Assembly (NCBI GenBank): GCA_963747335.1
Contig: CAVVEV010000003.1
Span: forward strand, 186,001-250,000
From: Prado023 sp963747335
GTDB taxonomy: Bacteria; Actinomycetota; Actinomycetes; S36-B12; CAIYMF01
Length of the DNA: 64,000 nucleotides
Direction: 5' to 3'
Shown here: piece after piece, positions 34,327 to 42,833 of the stretch
Layout: each line of letters opens with the position of its first letter
Position numbering within the stretch: position 1 is the first letter of the stretch
The notes under the pieces: model-generated
The model's database searches: none
What the model saw: only the letters and a program-made list of their open reading frames with translations
Told to the model about the DNA's origin: nothing
Program-made: the position numbers and the translations under genes

Positions 34327-35113
34327 GTGGAGATCGTCATCGTGCCCAAGCCGGAGGACGCCGCGGCGATTGTTGCCGACGCCTACAGCACGCTGCTCGC
34401 GGCCAAGCCGGACGCTGTGCTGGGCCTGGCGACCGGGTCTACCCCTCTGGGGGTCTACAAGGAATTGATCCGACGGCACAAGGAGGAGGGACTGCAGCTT
34501 CGCGCGGGCCACGGCGTTCAATCTCGACGAGTACGTCGGCCTACCCGCCGGCCACCCCGAGTTGTACCGGACCTTCATCGAGCGCGAGTTCACCGGTCAG
34601 GTCGACTTCGCCCCGGACGCCGTCAACGGTCCTGACGGACTGGCTGAGGACCTGGCAAAGGCCGGGCGGGACTACGACCAGGCCATCAAGGACGCGGGCG
34701 GGATCGACATCCAGATCCTGGGCATCGGATCCGACGGGCACCTGGCCTTCAACATGCCTGGGTCGTCGCTGGTCTCCCGAACCAGGTTGAAAACTCTGAC
34801 CACCAAGACCCGCGAGGACAACGCGCGCTTCTTCGACGGGGACATCAACCAGGTTCCCAAGCACTGCCTCACTCAGGGCCTCGGCACGATCATGGAGGCC
34901 CGGCACGCAATCATGCTGGGCTTCGGGTTCGGCAAAGCCCAAGCCGTGGCCGAGTGCGTCGAGGGTGGCGTGTCGGCGCGCTGGCCGGCCTCGATCCTGC
35001 AGATGCACCCGCACGCCACCATCGTCGTCGACGAGGAAGCAGCCCACCAACTGCGACTGACCAGCTACTACACCAACACCTACGAGGGGAAACCTGACTG
35101 GCAGGGGACCTGA
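34327..35113 (+). pseudogene. nagB: nagB with a single-base frameshift
   Basis: Glucosamine-6-phosphate deaminase of about 262 residues once the frame is mended. The N-terminal segment (LGLATGSTPLGVYKELI) and the rest (FNLDEYVGLPAGHPELY, ILGIGSDGHLAFNMPGSS, HPHATIVVDEEAA) are all conserved, but one extra base near 34498-34503 breaks the frame. Catalytic residues of the family (Asp of the LDEY loop, the H of GHLAF) remain. GTG 34327 has AGGAG upstream. It may be a recent lesion or a sequencing error, since only one base is at fault. Confidence 0.85.
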
Positions 35114-35227
35114 CCCAGCGCGATCCGATCAGATGGGAGCCTGTGCGAGGTCGGCCAGATGAGCTCAAGCCGGTGGAGCCAAGCCGATAGGTTCGGCCGC
35201 ACGTCGGGCGCCACCGCCTCGCCAACC

Positions 35228-35247
35228 GTGGCATGATTGTGGCATGA
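35228..35247 (+). promoter_or_regulatory. Direct repeat at the mazEF start
   Basis: GTGGCATGA occurs at 35228-35236 and again at 35239-35247, 11 bases apart, the second copy covering the antitoxin ATG. Ribbon-helix-helix antitoxins bind such tandem half-sites, so autoregulation is likely. Confidence 0.45.
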
Positions 35248-35477
35248 GTCGCACACGATTGAGCACCACGGTGGACACGGACCTGCTGGACATCGCCCGG
35301 AAGGCCTCCGGAAAGCCGGACTCCGCGCTGATCGACGAGGCACTCGCTGCCTTGGTGGCTCGGCATCGTGCCGCCGAGGTGGACGCCAGCTACGCCGCAT
35401 ACGACGCGCACCCCCTCGACGAACCAGACGCGTGGGGGGACTTGGCCTCCTTCCGGCGGGCGGTTGCGGCCTCGTGA
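35244..35477 (+). CDS. Ribbon-helix-helix antitoxin, MazE-like
   Basis: A 77-residue antitoxin. The N-terminal strand RTRLSTTVDTDLLDIARKA and helix pair match ribbon-helix-helix DNA-binding proteins; the acidic C-terminal half (DASYAAYDAHPLDEPDAWGD) would wrap the toxin. The stop overlaps the toxin GTG as GTGA, the typical antitoxin-first order. It should neutralise the MazF-like toxin and repress the operon through the direct repeat over its start. Confidence 0.82.
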   Translation: MSRTRLSTTVDTDLLDIARKASGKPDSALIDEALAALVARHRAAEVDASYAAYDAHPLDEPDAWGDLASFRRAVAAS

Positions 35478-35803
35478 CCGACCTACCCGCACGCGGGGAC
35501 GTGTGGTGGTGTGAGATGCCGGAAATCGGGCGCAGACCCGTGGTCGTGCTCTCTCGTGACGCCGCGATCCCGCGCCATCGCCGCGCGCTGATCGCACCGT
35601 GCACGACCACCATCCGACACCTGCCCAGCGAAGTCCTCCTCGAACCCGGGGAGGACCCGGTGCCGCTTCGCTCGGCAGTCAACCTGGACTCGGTCGAGAG
35701 CGTCTCGATCGCGATCCTCGTCGAACGCCTGGGCCGGCTGGCCGACGTACGGATGCGCCAGATCTGCGCTGCACTCGCCATCGCCGTGGACTGCTCGGAC
35801 TGA
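35474..35803 (+). CDS. MazF/PemK-family toxin
   Basis: A 109-residue endoribonuclease toxin. Family motifs are RGDVWWCEMPE, RRPVVVLSRD and the C-terminal VESVSIAILVERLGRL, with the catalytic Arg/Thr of the second strand region (APCTTTIR). It cleaves single-stranded RNA when free of antitoxin. The GTG at 35474 overlaps the antitoxin stop. The toxin is full length, so the pair is probably active. Confidence 0.87.
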   Translation: MTDLPARGDVWWCEMPEIGRRPVVVLSRDAAIPRHRRALIAPCTTTIRHLPSEVLLEPGEDPVPLRSAVNLDSVESVSIAILVERLGRLADVRMRQICAALAIAVDCSD

Positions 35804-36065
35804 GCCGCCGCCGCTCACCCGTCACGGACCCTCGTGCCAACCGCGCTGCAGACGCCCGTCTCGACCGTCGGACGACCTGCCCCTTCCGCGAATCGCGCTG
35901 CTCGCGGCACGACCACGAACGCCCTACTCGCGGCAGAAGCGGATGTCAGGGTGCCGGGACGGTGCCTCGGGCGCACAATGGACGACATGAGCCGGGGCAT
36001 CCAGACCCTTCGTCAGACGATCCTTGACGGGCCCATCGCCGAGGTCATCCGCGCCACGCCCGTCG

Positions 36066-37592
36066 ATGGTTAGCCGTGCCCGCCGCGCGGCCGTCGGCGC
36101 CCTGCTGGGTCTCGTTGCCGCCCTGGGGCCGGCGAGCACATCCACGGGCGATGAGCCCGGCGGGACTGTGCTGGGCACAGTCACCGGCAACGGGGTGGCC
36201 CTGGCCAACACCTGGGTGACCCTCACGCCTGTTGACAGCCGGGGGCGGCCAACGGGACGCACCCAGCAGACGTTCACGGATGCGACAGGGCGCTACGAGT
36301 TCCCGGCACTGCCGGCCGGGCCGGTGACGCTGCATGCCCGGGCCCCGCTCTCAGGGTCGTTGGTCGACACCTACTGGCCGAAGGCGTACACCCTGGACGG
36401 TGCCACGCCGATCGAGGTCTCAACGGGGACGGTGCGAGCGGACCTCGACCTCCCGGAGGGCGGCTCGGCCCAGGGGCAGGTCGTCGAGGTGCGCACAGGG
36501 CTACCCGTAGTGGGGGCACGCGTGACGGCCACCCTCGTAGGCGATCACTCGTCAGGGCGTGTCGGAAGCGCGCGTCCAACCACCGAGCCGGGCCGGTTCT
36601 CGCTGGGAGCGTTGCCACCGGTCCCAGTGGAACTCTCGGTCTCCCTCCCGCAGGACAGCCCGTACCTCGAGTTCGCCGCCGGGCGATCCATCGCCGAGCG
36701 ATCCGTGCGCCTCGATGGCGGCGCCAGCACGACCGGACTGACCATCGGCCTGCTCCGGTCCGCCGTGATCACCGGGTCGGTGCGCGATGACTCGGGTGCC
36801 CCCGTTGTCGGCGCCGATGTCAGGCTGGTCGGCTGCACGTCGACGTGCCCGCCGCATGCGAGCACCGATGCCACGGGGCGGTACCGACTCGAGGGCGTCG
36901 CCCCCGGGGCGCGCCTGAGCGTGATCGCGCAGCCCGCTTGGGGGCTGCTGGGGCCGTGGTACCCGAGCCGGGAGGCCACGGCTCGCGTCACCGACCTCGC
37001 AGTCGGTGAGGGCGAGGTCGTCGAGCCCGTGGACTTCACCCTGACCCGGCCTGCCTTCGTCGCCCTGGACGTGCTCGGGGCTGACCGGGTCGACCCGCTG
37101 AGGGCGATCGTGCGGCTGACCACCACGGGACGGACCTACAGCCAGTACTTCAACGACCGGTCGGTGGCTGAGCCCCCGGACTCCGGGGATTCCGTGGACG
37201 TGCAGGATCCGGGCGCCAGCAGACCTCCCGCGGACTCGATCCAGTTGATCGTCGGCCCGGTTCCACCCGGCGAGTACTCCGTGAGCATCGACGTGGGAGT
37301 AGCCGACCCCGGATACCTGCCCTCGCGTTGGGTGTCGGACTCCGGAACGCCCTCCACCCCCACGATCCACCTGGCCGCCGGAGAGGGGAACAGGTCCGTG
37401 GTCTCGCTCGCGCCAGGGGGCGGGGATCGGACGTCGCCGTTGTCCCCGCGGGCTCCCGCGCCGCGCCTGGCTGGCCCGGGCTGTCGCTGGGCTTCCTGGA
37501 CCCGACCGGGTGGACGGATCCCTTCGCCGGCGACGAGTGACGTAGTGCCTGAAGTCAACTTGCCCGCGAAAGTTGATCGGTGCCTCAGTTAG
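36066..37592 (+). CDS. Secreted protein with carboxypeptidase-regulatory-like repeats
   Basis: A 508-residue protein with an N-terminal signal peptide (RRAAVGALLGLVAAL). At least three beta-sandwich repeats of the carboxypeptidase-D regulatory type follow, each with a G-x-V-x(n)-TDATGRYEFPALPAG-like core (near residues 35, 135 and 235). It is probably extracellular and structural or adhesive; no catalytic motif is seen. The C-terminal ~60 residues look out of frame: the alternative frame ends in a natural-looking PGLSLGFLDPTGWTDPFAGDE at 37540, so a one-base change in the G-run near 37410 is possible. Confidence 0.65.
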   Translation: MVSRARRAAVGALLGLVAALGPASTSTGDEPGGTVLGTVTGNGVALANTWVTLTPVDSRGRPTGRTQQTFTDATGRYEFPALPAGPVTLHARAPLSGSLVDTYWPKAYTLDGATPIEVSTGTVRADLDLPEGGSAQGQVVEVRTGLPVVGARVTATLVGDHSSGRVGSARPTTEPGRFSLGALPPVPVELSVSLPQDSPYLEFAAGRSIAERSVRLDGGASTTGLTIGLLRSAVITGSVRDDSGAPVVGADVRLVGCTSTCPPHASTDATGRYRLEGVAPGARLSVIAQPAWGLLGPWYPSREATARVTDLAVGEGEVVEPVDFTLTRPAFVALDVLGADRVDPLRAIVRLTTTGRTYSQYFNDRSVAEPPDSGDSVDVQDPGASRPPADSIQLIVGPVPPGEYSVSIDVGVADPGYLPSRWVSDSGTPSTPTIHLAAGEGNRSVVSLAPGGGDRTSPLSPRAPAPRLAGPGCRWASWTRPGGRIPSPATSDVVPEVNLPAKVDRCLS

Positions 37593-37832
37593 AAGCACTG
37601 GGCGGGCGAAGCCCGGTGAGTCATGAGTTCGGCTGGATCGTCAGGTCGCTGGGTGAGCGAGGCATCCTCGGGGCTGTCGATGCCGTGTTTCCCCAGGCAA
37701 GGCCCTTCACCCCTGGCGAAGGATCGAGCCGCGCGGCTGGGGGTGGAACGCGGGGGCGCTGACGTCGCCCCGCGTCTCGGCCGTCGGTGTTCCGGTCCAC
37801 CCAGTTGCCGTACCACTGCGCCAGCGGTCCGG

Positions 37833-38033
37833 CGGACACCGGTGGCACCACTGGTCCGGTTCCACGACCCGGCAGGCCAGCACCCCACGATCCGGCTCCA
37901 GCCGCTGCCCGGTCACCTCCAGACCAAGCTCATCCAGACGGCAGAAGGTGGTCAGATCCGGGCAGGCGAAGGTAGCGTCAGACACGTGGAGTTCTTCCTG
38001 GTGGGCAGCGTAGGAACTCCCCTCATCGGAAGA
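37833..38033 (-). mobile_element. ISL3-family transposase 5' remnant
   Basis: The minus strand from ATG 37985 encodes the start of an ISL3 transposase (DATFACPDLTTFCRLDELGL, then VVEPDQWCHRC, the first zinc-ribbon half) and then loses similarity near 37833. Upstream, GGTCTTCCGATGAGGGGAG at about 38015-38033 resembles the terminal inverted repeat of that family. The other end and most of the transposase (about 350 residues with the catalytic DDE core) are absent, so the element is dead. Confidence 0.75.
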
Positions 38034-38191
38034 CCTCGACCCCTACCCGGGCACCGACGCGCCCACCCCATCTACACCCTCATCTGTGATGAGCCGCCTC
38101 CTTGCCCCGCGTAACCGCCGACGATGGACCTAGCGCACCGCCGTGCACACGAGCGCCCGCGGAATCACAACGAGTCTCGTCGTCCCATGAC

Positions 38192-38220
38192 TTGTACGAT
38201 GCGGCTACTGAGTCGTACGA
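38192..38220 (+). promoter_or_regulatory. Paired TACGA boxes before relBE-like operon
   Basis: TTGTACGA (38192-38199) and the palindrome TCGTACGA (38213-38220) are 21 bases apart, two helical turns, immediately before the antitoxin ATG. This is the usual place for a toxin-antitoxin autoregulatory operator. Confidence 0.45.
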
Positions 38221-38227
38221 TTCGCGT

Positions 38228-38476
38228 ATGGCAACGATGAACATCAGTGACGTGCGAGATCACCTGCCCGACGCGATGGAGACCGCGCGTACCGAAGCCG
38301 TGTTCGTGCAGCGCCGCGGTCGCCCGGCCGGGGTGCTGGTGAGTCCCGAGCGATACGAGCAGCTGATCACGGCGTTGGAAGACGCCGAGGATGTCGCAGC
38401 GTTCGACGAGGCCATGGCCGAGGAGGGACCGAACATCCCATGGGAACAGGTCAAGGCTGACCTCGGCTGGCAGTGA
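38228..38476 (+). CDS. Phd/YefM-type antitoxin
   Basis: An 82-residue antitoxin. The N-terminal dimerisation and DNA-binding part (MNISDVRDHLPDAMETART, VFVQRRGRPAGVLVSPERYEQL) is characteristic of the Phd/YefM fold. The acidic C-terminus (DEAMAEEGPNIPWEQVKADL) binds toxin. The ATG at 38228 is chosen because it lies directly after the operator boxes. It overlaps the toxin GTG. Confidence 0.87.
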   Translation: MATMNISDVRDHLPDAMETARTEAVFVQRRGRPAGVLVSPERYEQLITALEDAEDVAAFDEAMAEEGPNIPWEQVKADLGWQ

Positions 38477-38733
38477 GCGCGTATCGAATCGAGCTTCGGC
38501 CGGCAGCAGCACGCTCCCTGCGCAAGCTCGATCCTCAGGACCGTCGTCGAGTCCAGGGCGCCATCGCCCTGCTCGCCCACGATCCGCGACCGCCAAGTGC
38601 GCGTGCGCTTCAGGGCCGGCCTGGCCTTCGAGTCCGGGTCGGCGACTACCGCATCATCTACACCGTCGAGGACGACGTGCTCCTGGTGGTCGTCGTGCGA
38701 CTTGGACACCGACGTGATGTCTACGACCAGTAG
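38473..38733 (+). CDS. RelE/ParE-family toxin
   Basis: An 86-residue toxin (YRIELRPAAARSLRKLDPQDRRRV, LRVRVGDYRIIYTVEDD, RLGHRRDVY). The core Arg residues and the C-terminal HRRDVY are typical of RelE-like mRNA interferases that cut in the ribosomal A site. The start GTG overlaps the antitoxin stop as GTGA. The pair is intact and likely functional. Confidence 0.9.
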   Translation: MSAYRIELRPAAARSLRKLDPQDRRRVQGAIALLAHDPRPPSARALQGRPGLRVRVGDYRIIYTVEDDVLLVVVVRLGHRRDVYDQ

Positions 38734-39055
38734 CGACGGACCTGTCTGAGTGGCGTTCACGGGACCATCCTCGTCTGCATGGCATCGGCGCCGCCGACTT
38801 GTTCAGGCCTCTGTGATCGAGGCGCAGCCTTCCGCCACCTATCGCGCACCTTGGGCCGGCCCACGGCCCACCGTGGGCGCTCTGACGATCCGCTCGGCGC
38901 TGGCGTCAGCAGGGGGCATGCTCGTCTCGAGAATTCCATCGATCTCAAGAATCGAGGCCAGTCGAGGAAGTCCCGGGCCGCGAGGATGCGGTGGCGGTCC
39001 AGGCCGGCCGAGAGGATCGCGCCGTGCGGGTGGGGCTAGCGTCGGTGGGCTCTGG
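38734..39055. other. Non-coding or decayed stretch
   Basis: About 320 bases between the RelE gene and the integrase fragment hold no convincing gene. A minus-strand segment near 38930-39030 reads HGAILSAGLDRHRILAARDFLDW, which looks protein-like but has neither start nor family. Confidence 0.35.
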
Positions 39056-39292
39056 GTGCCTGGCCGTGTGGCCCGGATCGCGAAGGCCGCGCAGACCCCG
39101 CGGCACATCAGCCCGCACGCGCTGCGCCACGCCGCGATCACCAACGCCCTTGATGCTGGGGTCCCGCTGCGGGACGCCCAGATCCTGGCCCGCCACGCCG
39201 ACCCCCGCACCACCAAGCACTACGACCGCGCCCGCGGCAACCTCGACCGCCACGGCGCGCACTTCCTCACCGCCTACGTCGCCGGCGTCTGA
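39056..39292 (+). pseudogene. Tyrosine recombinase C-terminal fragment
   Basis: About 78 codons of a phage-type integrase or Xer-like recombinase: the catalytic box H-A-L-R-H in SPHALRHAAITNALDAG, the H of ARHADPRTTKHY, and the nucleophile Tyr in that segment. The N-terminal core-binding half and the first catalytic Arg are missing. It is a relic of an integrated element, in line with the toxin-antitoxin pairs and IS relic around it. Confidence 0.75.
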
Positions 39293-39388
39293 ACGGAGCA
39301 CCGAGAGTGCCCGGTGCATCGATTGAGCTGCCACGAACCCGCGTCACATCGCCGCGAGCCGGGCGTGTCTCCGGACTTGCTCTCTCGC

Positions 39389-39703
39389 TTAACCGATGTC
39401 GTCCAGCAGCGGTGCCAACTGGTTGTCGACGATGTCTCGGATCATGTCCGGGTTGACGCGGAAGTACTCGTGGACGACCACATTGCGCAGTCCGGCAATC
39501 GAGGGCCACGGAGTGTCTGCGTGCTCTCGCTTGAAGTCGTCCGGCAAGGCCTTGACCGCCTCCCCGATGACTGCAAGGTTGCGCAGGATGGCGTCGTAGG
39601 CCATCTCGCCGAGTTCTGCCGAGTCAAGGTGGTCGCGGTAGGCCATGCAACGAGCGATCGCGGCGTGGATGTCCTCCAAACGCTCGGCGTCCGCGCGGCT
39701 CAC
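39389..39703 (-). CDS. hepT: HepT-like HEPN toxin
   Basis: A 104-residue helical protein of the DUF86/HEPN family with the catalytic R-x4-H-x-Y motif in LRNVVVHEYFRV, the signature of the RNase toxin HepT. The GTG at 39703 overlaps the stop of mntA by 4 bases. In the studied systems the toxin is neutralised by the nucleotidyltransferase MntA, which adds AMP to the Tyr of that motif; the Tyr is present here. Confidence 0.88.
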   Translation of the reverse strand: MSRADAERLEDIHAAIARCMAYRDHLDSAELGEMAYDAILRNLAVIGEAVKALPDDFKREHADTPWPSIAGLRNVVVHEYFRVNPDMIRDIVDNQLAPLLDDIG

Positions 39704-40020
39704 ACGGCCACCGCATCTACCAGTGCGCTGGCCGAGACCTCATGTCGCAGCAACGTTGCCGCCACGACATCGACTCGGACGTCCAGCAACTCGCTTAGTT
39801 CCTCGGCGAGCCCGGAGACACGCAGCAACTCGTTGCCCGCGCCAGGAACCAGGTCGACGAGAAGGTCCAGATCGCTGTCCTCGCCAGCGTCGCCACGGGC
39901 CACTGATCCGAACAGGCGTGGGTTGGTGGCCCCGTACTGGTCCAGCAGCTCGGCGATGCGACTCCGGTGCGACTCGACCGCAGAACGCAGCCGCAACGTC
40001 GCGACGCTCGCCTCCCTCAT
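39700..40020 (-). CDS. mntA: MntA-like nucleotidyltransferase antitoxin
   Basis: A 106-residue minimal nucleotidyltransferase. GSVARGDAGEDSDLDLLVDL gives the GS motif and the two metal-binding aspartates (D-x-D), with a third Asp in VRVDVV. It should AMPylate HepT. The ATG at 40020 is chosen over an upstream in-frame codon because the latter runs into the acetyltransferase remnant. It is the first gene of the pair. Confidence 0.88.
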   Translation of the reverse strand: MREASVATLRLRSAVESHRSRIAELLDQYGATNPRLFGSVARGDAGEDSDLDLLVDLVPGAGNELLRVSGLAEELSELLDVRVDVVAATLLRHEVSASALVDAVAV

Positions 40021-40187
40021 GACGCAAGCGTAGCCACGAATTCGTAGCCACGGCACTGCGCTCCCCAGAGGAGGCGCCGCGTCGCGATAGTCGTCGCCGA
40101 TTCATCGGCGGATCCCTGATCCATACGCCGGCCGCGGAGGACGGTCCTACCGCCGCGAAGCGCGTGTCCCGGGGTAGGAATCATCCA

Positions 40188-40529
40188 GATCACGAAGCAC
40201 ATCACCACCGCCGGCTCGTCGGCCGGATCGACGACGGCCTCCGCGAACTTGCGCAGGTTGGGGACCTGGCTGCGGGGCGCGACGTTGCACCAGCCGACCG
40301 GGGCGCCGTCGCGGTAGGCAAGCAGTCCGTGGGCTCGGCCCGACCGGATGCGTGCTGCTCGGTCTGCGCGGTGCTGGGCGCCCTCCTGTTCCGGATCGAA
40401 CGGCTGGCCCGCGGGCGCGTCGTAGAACGCGCAGTAGCACCCCGCCCAGTCGGGGAACTCCCCGAAGGCGGCATCGAACAGGGCGAGGTAGTCGTCGACG
40501 TGCTCGGGTCCGAGTTCGACGACTTCGAG
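40188..40529 (-). pseudogene. GNAT acetyltransferase remnant
   Basis: A stretch reading LEVVELGPEHVDDYLALF, then DGAPVGWCNVAPRS and VVMCFVI matches the first two thirds of a GNAT-fold acetyltransferase. The acetyl-CoA pyrophosphate loop (R/Q-x-x-G-x-G/A), which should follow at once, is missing; the sequence turns into unrelated codons. No start with a ribosome binding site is visible either. A decayed gene on the edge of the toxin-antitoxin island. Confidence 0.65.
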
Positions 40530-40644
40530 GTCAGCTGAGCACGAACTTGGACGTCGCAGTGGGTGGTGTAGCGGCCGTAGCGACGGTTCCGGAGGTGGGT
40601 CCGTAGATGCGTCGGGCTGGCACCCGGCTGCTTCGCTGGACGCG

Positions 40645-40682
40645 GTTGGGGGCCCCATCCATGTGCGGATGGAGCCCCCAAC
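40645..40682. terminator. Strong hairpin after glnA
   Basis: GTTGGGGGCCCCATCC (40645-40660) pairs with GGATGGAGCCCCCAAC (40667-40682), 16 bases with one mismatch and a 6-base loop, 90 bases downstream of the glnA stop. It is the likely glnA terminator. Confidence 0.75.
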
Positions 40683-40771
40683 GAGGGACTGACTGTCGAG
40701 CGCATTGGACTACCGTTGGACTACGCCGGAATCCGTGCAGGCATCGTCGCAGGTCAGCGCCATATTACCGA

Positions 40772-42205
40772 TCAGATGTCGTAGTACAGCTCGAACTCGT
40801 GCGGGTGCGGGCGAAGGCGGATCGGATCCACCTCGTTGGCCCGCTTGTACGCGATCCAGGTCTCGATCAGGTCGTCGGTGAACACTCCACCCTCAGTGAG
40901 GTAGGCGTGGTCCGCCTCGAGCGCGTCGAGAACCTCGGGCAGCGAGCCCGGGACCTGCGGGATGTCCGCTGCCTCGTCCGGGGGCAGCTCGTAGAGGTCC
41001 TTGTCGACCGGCTCCCGCGGCTCGATCTTGTTCTTGATCCCGTCGAGGCCGGCCATGAGCATCGCCGAGAAGGCCAGGTACGGGTTGCTCGACGGGTCGG
41101 GGACGCGGAACTCGATGCGCTTGGCCTTCGGGTTCGAGCCGGTGATCGGGATGCGGATGCACGCCGAGCGGTTGCGCTGGCTGTAGACCAGGTTGACCGG
41201 GGCCTCGTAGCCGGGGACCAGGCGGTGGTAGGAGTTCACTGTCGGGTTCGTGAAGGCCAGCAGCGAGGGGGCGTGCTTGAGCAGGCCACCGATGTACCAG
41301 CGCGCCATGTCCGACAGGCCGCCGTAGCCGGCCTCGTCGTAGAACAGCGGCTTGCCGTCCTTCCACAGCGACTGGTGCACGTGCATGCCCGAGCCGTTGT
41401 CGCCGAAGATCGGCTTCGGCATGAAGGTCACGGACTTGCCGGCCTCCCAGCCCACACCCTTGATGACGTACTTGAACTTCATGACGTCATCGGCTGCCTT
41501 GGCCAGCGAGTCGAAGCGGTAGTTGATCTCCGCCTGGCCGGCGGTGCCGACCTCGTGGTGCGCGCGCTCGACGGTCAGGCCGACCTGGGCGAGCATGAGG
41601 CTCATCTGGTCGCGCAGGTCGGCGAAGTGGTCGACCGGCGGGACGGGGAAGTAGCCGCCCTTGTAGGGGGTCTTGTACCCACGGTTGGGGGTGCCGTCCT
41701 CCTCGTACTCGGTGCCCGAGTTCCACTTGCCCTCGATGGAGTCGATGAAGTAGTAGCCGGCGTTCTGCTTGGTCTCGAAGCGCACCGAGTCGAAGATGTA
41801 GAACTCAGCCTCCGGGGCGAAGAACGCGGTGTCGGCGATGCCGGTCGACTGCAGGTAGGCCTCGGCCTTCATCGCGATGTTGCGCGGGTCGCGACTGTAC
41901 GGCTCGTCGGTGAACGGGTCCCTGATCGACATGTTGATGATCAGGGTCTTCTCGACGCGGAACGGGTCGATGAAGGCGCTGCCGAGGTCGGGGATGAGCT
42001 TCATGTCCGACTCATGGATGGCCTGGAAGCCGCGGATCGAGGATCCGTCGAACATCTGGCCCTCGGTGAAGAACTCCTCAGGGAGTCCCTCAGCGGGCAC
42101 GTTGAAGTGCTGCATGACGCCGGGCAGGTCGCAGAAGCGGACATCGACGAACTTGACGTCCTCCTTCTTGATGAATGCGAGGACTTCGTCCGCGGTGCTG
42201 AACAA
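40772..42205 (-). CDS. glnA: Glutamine synthetase type I
   Basis: A 477-residue GSI enzyme joining ammonia and glutamate with ATP. Motifs include FDGSSIRGF, the metal-binding Glu loops (APEAEFYIF, HHEVGTAGQAEINY), the ATP segment KPIFGDNGSGMHVH, and the adenylylation loop DLYELPPDE, so activity is probably controlled by GlnE. The start is a TTG at 42205 (reading FSTADEVL after it), since AGGAGG lies 5 bases upstream and no ATG/GTG fits. A four-box GlnR operator lies about 100 bases upstream. It is transcribed alone. Confidence 0.95.
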   Translation of the reverse strand: MFSTADEVLAFIKKEDVKFVDVRFCDLPGVMQHFNVPAEGLPEEFFTEGQMFDGSSIRGFQAIHESDMKLIPDLGSAFIDPFRVEKTLIINMSIRDPFTDEPYSRDPRNIAMKAEAYLQSTGIADTAFFAPEAEFYIFDSVRFETKQNAGYYFIDSIEGKWNSGTEYEEDGTPNRGYKTPYKGGYFPVPPVDHFADLRDQMSLMLAQVGLTVERAHHEVGTAGQAEINYRFDSLAKAADDVMKFKYVIKGVGWEAGKSVTFMPKPIFGDNGSGMHVHQSLWKDGKPLFYDEAGYGGLSDMARWYIGGLLKHAPSLLAFTNPTVNSYHRLVPGYEAPVNLVYSQRNRSACIRIPITGSNPKAKRIEFRVPDPSSNPYLAFSAMLMAGLDGIKNKIEPREPVDKDLYELPPDEAADIPQVPGSLPEVLDALEADHAYLTEGGVFTDDLIETWIAYKRANEVDPIRLRPHPHEFELYYDI

Positions 42206-42307
42206 ACCAACCTCCTGGTTGCAGGGGCGCGTGGCGCGACCCAGATGTGGGTCCGGGATTGGCAGCCACCGGGGCTGCCGTTGCGATCTGGACGCTATGA
42301 GGGCTCG

Positions 42308-42345
42308 ATTTCCCGTCCGTGTCCCTATTGTTTCCTGCGGGTTAC
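42308..42345 (-). promoter_or_regulatory. GlnR operator of glnA (four boxes)
   Basis: On the minus strand the boxes GTAAC, GAAAC, GACAC and GAAAT follow each other with exactly 6 bases between each. This matches the actinobacterial GlnR consensus gTnAC-n6-GaAAC-n6-GtnAC-n6-GaAAC. It lies about 103 bases before the glnA start. It implies nitrogen-responsive control by GlnR. Confidence 0.8.
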
Positions 42346-42387
42346 GCATGCCTCGCGGCGGGTCCCGATGGCGATCGGTGGGGTGGA

Positions 42388-42831
42388 TCAGGCCCGGATG
42401 ACCACGCTGTCGACGGCGCGGTCGTGCAGGCCACGCCCGTCGGCGTCCCAGATCACCGGCGGGATCACGATGCAGATCAGGGCCGTGCGCAGCGCCGCGG
42501 CGACCAGTCCGAGGCGCCGCGTCCGCCCCACGACGCGGATGCCCATCAGACGCTGGCCGAACGACGAGCCCCACAGCCAGGTGAGCACCGTGACCTCGAG
42601 GGCGAAGATGCCCAGCGTCGCGAAGTTCTCCAGGGTGGTCTCGGGCGTCCCGACGAGTGCACGGGAGATCAGCAGAGCCGCGATCCAGTCGATGAACAGG
42701 GCGGCCACGCGGCGGCCGGTCGTGGCCATCGATCCGGGGCCGGACTGCGGCAGCCCGAGGCGCTGACCCCGGTAGGCAGGCTCCCCCGGAAGTGGCCCAC
42801 TGAGTGGTGGGCCGACGTCGGCTCCGTCCAC
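42388..42831 (-). CDS. RDD-family membrane protein
   Basis: A 147-residue membrane protein with the RDD motifs: RRVAALFIDWIAALLI (R and D in helix 1) and a G-Q-R-L-M-G-I-R-V loop after helix 2. A short Pro/Gly-rich N-terminus precedes it. RDD proteins are poorly characterised; some act in ion or compatible-solute transport. The GTG at 42831 lies 2 bases from the DUF4191 gene stop, so the two are co-transcribed. Confidence 0.85.
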   Translation of the reverse strand: MDGADVGPPLSGPLPGEPAYRGQRLGLPQSGPGSMATTGRRVAALFIDWIAALLISRALVGTPETTLENFATLGIFALEVTVLTWLWGSSFGQRLMGIRVVGRTRRLGLVAAALRTALICIVIPPVIWDADGRGLHDRAVDSVVIRA

Positions 42832-42833
42832 GG

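Noticed and set aside
35834..36073. Small plus-strand ORF ending before the signal-peptide protein
   Set aside because: The last ~30 codons (MDDMSRGIQTLRQ...) look mildly protein-like, but the stop overlaps the next gene's start region and nothing else supports it.
40607..42766. A 719-codon plus-strand ORF opposite glnA
   Set aside because: It mirrors the well-supported glnA frame and has shadow-type composition without any family motif.
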